A stretch of DNA of 6,340 nucleotides from UBA1724 sp963632245 (GTDB taxonomy: Bacteria > Verrucomicrobiota > Lentisphaeria > Oligosphaerales > Oligosphaeraceae): positions 1 to 6,340 of the forward strand of contig CAVGTF010000122.1 of the NCBI GenBank assembly GCA_963632245.1, given 5' to 3'. A program made the translations under genes and the position numbers. Every line of letters starts with the position of its first letter. Positions within the stretch are counted from its first letter, which is position 1. Of the stretch, positions 4,864-6,340 are shown one piece after another. The notes beneath the pieces were generated by a model. That model saw nothing but the letters and a program-made list of their open reading frames with translations. It was not told the origin of the DNA and did no database searches.

Positions 4864-5424
4864 ATGAATACTCCGGAAGAACAGAAGACACACACTCTGG
4901 CCGTGCTGGTGGACAACGCCGCCGGCGTCCTCAGCCAGGTCACACGGCTCTTCTCCCGAAAGGGATACAACATCGACTCTTTGGCAGTGGGACCCACCGA
5001 CGACCCATCCGTCTCCCGCATCACCATCGAGACCACTACCGACGACGGCCGCGCACGGCTGCTGTGCAACCAGCTGCGCAAGCAGATCACCGTCCACTCC
5101 GTCACCGATCTGACCGAATGCCCCAGCGTCCGGCGCGAGCTCATGCTCATCAAGGTCCGGGTGCCCTCCAGCGAGAGCCAGACGAAGATCCTGGAGGTGG
5201 CCTCCGTCTTCCGCGCCTCGGTGGTGGATATGCACCCCGAGTGCCTCACTCTGGCGGTCATTGGCCAGGAGGCGAAGGCGGGCGCGCTTCAGAAGATGCT
5301 GGAGGAATTCGGCATCCTGGAGATGGCGCGCACCGGCATCGTCTCGTTGGAACGCGGTCCCGCAACCATTTCCGATCATACCAAGATGAAGGGCGAGTTC
5401 GACTACGGGAAGAATCTCCTGTAG
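4864..5424 (+). CDS. ilvN: Acetohydroxyacid synthase small (regulatory) subunit
   Basis: A 186-aa regulatory subunit that activates IlvB and usually gives end-product (valine) inhibition. The N-terminal ACT domain (about 10-82) contains VDNAAGVLSQVTRLFSRKGY and then NIDSLAVGPTDDPSVSRITIET. Asn18, Gly21 and Asn36 match Asn11, Gly14 and Asn29 of E. coli IlvH, where changes relieve valine inhibition, so feedback sensitivity is expected. The C-terminal ALS small-subunit domain (about 92-168) shows RELMLIKVRVPSS and ends in ARTGIVSLERG. The length is slightly above the 163 aa of E. coli IlvH because of a short N-terminal extension and a C-terminal tail (DHTKMKGEFDYGKNLL), the latter common in longer ilvN products. 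The start has AGGAG (4851-4855) eight bases upstream. It lies 18 bp after ilvB and is clearly in the same operon. Confidence 0.96.
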   Translation: MNTPEEQKTHTLAVLVDNAAGVLSQVTRLFSRKGYNIDSLAVGPTDDPSVSRITIETTTDDGRARLLCNQLRKQITVHSVTDLTECPSVRRELMLIKVRVPSSESQTKILEVASVFRASVVDMHPECLTLAVIGQEAKAGALQKMLEEFGILEMARTGIVSLERGPATISDHTKMKGEFDYGKNLL

Positions 5425-5486
5425 CGCAGCGCGTCCTCCCAGTCAGCAGAAAACCCAAGCACCCACAAACAAGGAGAAGACCAACA

Positions 5487-6340
5487 ATGGCCAAAATGTA
5501 CTACGAGAAGGATTGTGACATCAACAATCTGCAGGGCAAGAAGATCGCCATCATCGGCTTCGGCTCCCAGGGCCACGCCCATGCCATGAACCTGAAGGAC
5601 TCCGGACAGGACGTGGTCGTGGGACTGCGCCCCGGCAGCAAGTCCATCCCCAAGGCCGAGGCCGCGGGCCTGAAGGTGATGACTGTGGAGGACGCCTCCA
5701 AGTGGGCCGACATCGTGATGATCCTGGTGAACGACGAGGTGGCCGCTGACGTCTACAAGAAGTCTGTGGCGCCCTATCTGGAGGCCGGAAACGCCATCGC
5801 TTTCGCTCACGGCTTCAACATCCGCTATCAGCAGATCGTGCCCCGTCCGGATATCGATGTCTTCATGGCGGCTCCCAAGGGCCCCGGTCACACCGTGCGC
5901 AGCCAGTTCGTGGCCGGAAAGGGCGTGCCCTGCCTGGTGGCCGTGGAGCAGAATGCCACCGGTAAGGCGCTGGAGATCGCTCTGGCATACATCGCCGGCA
6001 TCGGCGGCGCCCGCGCCGGTGTGATGGAGACCACCATGTACGAGGAAACCGAGACCGATCTCTTCGGCGAGCAGTGCGTGATCTGCGGCGGCGTGGCCGA
6101 CCTGATGCGCTGCGGCTTCGAGGTCCTCGTGGAGGCCGGATACCAGCCCGAGAACGCATACTTCGAGTGCATCCACGAGATGAAGCTGATCGTCGACCTG
6201 ATCAACAAGGGCGGCATCGCGGCCATGAACTACTCCATCTCCGATACCGCCGAATACGGCGAGTATGTCTCCGGTCCCCGCGTGCTGGATCCCGAAGTGG
6301 TGAAGGCGAATATGCGCGCCGTCCTCAAGGACATCCAGAA
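5487..6340 (+). CDS. ilvC: Ketol-acid reductoisomerase (class I), 3' end beyond window
   Basis: The visible 284 aa of about 330-340. The enzyme isomerises and reduces 2-acetolactate or 2-aceto-2-hydroxybutyrate to the dihydroxy acid, using Mg2+ and a nicotinamide cofactor. The N-terminal Rossmann domain (about 15-180) has GFGSQGHAHAMNLKDSG (24-40) and the cofactor loop GLRPGSKS (46-53). Arg48, Ser51 and Ser53 there favour NADPH. HGFN (108-111) and APKGPGH (129-135, Lys131) are conserved. The knotted C-terminal domain begins near 183 and shows the metal and substrate residues Asp191, Glu195, Glu227, Glu231 and Ser252. The spacing is that of the short class I enzymes. The start has AAGGAG (5471-5476), 10 nt upstream. 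The 62-bp gap after ilvN has no terminator, so it continues the ilvBN operon. The open frame runs off the right edge. Confidence 0.97.
   Translation, partial: MAKMYYEKDCDINNLQGKKIAIIGFGSQGHAHAMNLKDSGQDVVVGLRPGSKSIPKAEAAGLKVMTVEDASKWADIVMILVNDEVAADVYKKSVAPYLEAGNAIAFAHGFNIRYQQIVPRPDIDVFMAAPKGPGHTVRSQFVAGKGVPCLVAVEQNATGKALEIALAYIAGIGGARAGVMETTMYEETETDLFGEQCVICGGVADLMRCGFEVLVEAGYQPENAYFECIHEMKLIVDLINKGGIAAMNYSISDTAEYGEYVSGPRVLDPEVVKANMRAVLKDIQ

Noticed and set aside
3751..5379. Long minus-strand open frame (542 codons) antisense to ilvB and ilvN
   Set aside because: It is the mirror of two well-conserved genes with strong GC-ending codon use. The translation is rich in His, Gly and Asp without recognisable domains, and no ribosome site is seen.
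5403..6176. Minus-strand open frame (257 codons) antisense to ilvC
   Set aside because: Same pattern: it mirrors a clear ilvC reading frame and has low-complexity composition.

Overview
This is a bacterial chromosomal window with three parts. A divergent core holds a YifB/ComM-type AAA+ ATPase gene on the minus strand and the branched-chain amino acid genes ilvB, ilvN and ilvC on the plus strand. Downstream of comM on the minus strand is a small, lower-GC pair of overlapping genes (DUF4160 and DUF2442 families). The left end is non-coding and rich in repeats and hairpins. The housekeeping genes use strongly GC-ending codons. The protein sequences resemble those of high-GC anaerobes. A Verrucomicrobiota/Lentisphaerota-type or Clostridia-type gut lineage is my guess, but nothing here fixes the phylum.

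Layout. Positions 1-309 hold no gene I can support. They contain a degenerate CTARNNN heptamer array (15-48), two copies of a GC-rich two-hairpin repeat (51-86 and 198-233; the first 22 nt are identical), further small inverted repeats, and a weak terminator-like hairpin (266-280) downstream of the minus-strand pair. Positions 310-916 (minus) hold the DUF4160-DUF2442 pair, overlapping by 44 nt. Positions 1016-2578 (minus) hold comM (yifB), 520 aa, with a clear Shine-Dalgarno. Positions 2579-3132 are a 554-bp divergent intergenic region that should carry both promoters and a long ilv leader. The leader contains a 38-nt hairpin (2884-2921) and a strong intrinsic terminator (3032-3069) placed 63 nt before the ilvB start. 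A segment at 2938-2948 can pair with the terminator's left arm. ilvB (3133-4845), ilvN (4864-5424) and ilvC (5487 to the window edge, incomplete) follow as one operon.

How the genes work together. IlvB (catalytic) and IlvN (regulatory) form acetohydroxyacid synthase, the first committed step to valine, leucine and isoleucine. IlvC converts its product in the next step. IlvN keeps the residues that in E. coli IlvH bind valine, so enzyme-level feedback is expected. The terminator in the leader suggests transcription attenuation as a second layer, but I see no T-box sequence and no convincing Ile/Leu/Val-rich leader peptide, so the sensing mechanism is open. The divergent arrangement comM(yifB) <- -> ilv matches the one known next to ilvLXGMEDA in E. 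coli.

I see no tRNA, rRNA, CRISPR array, insertion sequence or phage gene. The points most worth a second look are the ilv leader and the paired repeats at the left end, whose hairpin stem shows a compensatory base change. I do not see a clear new multi-gene system in this window.
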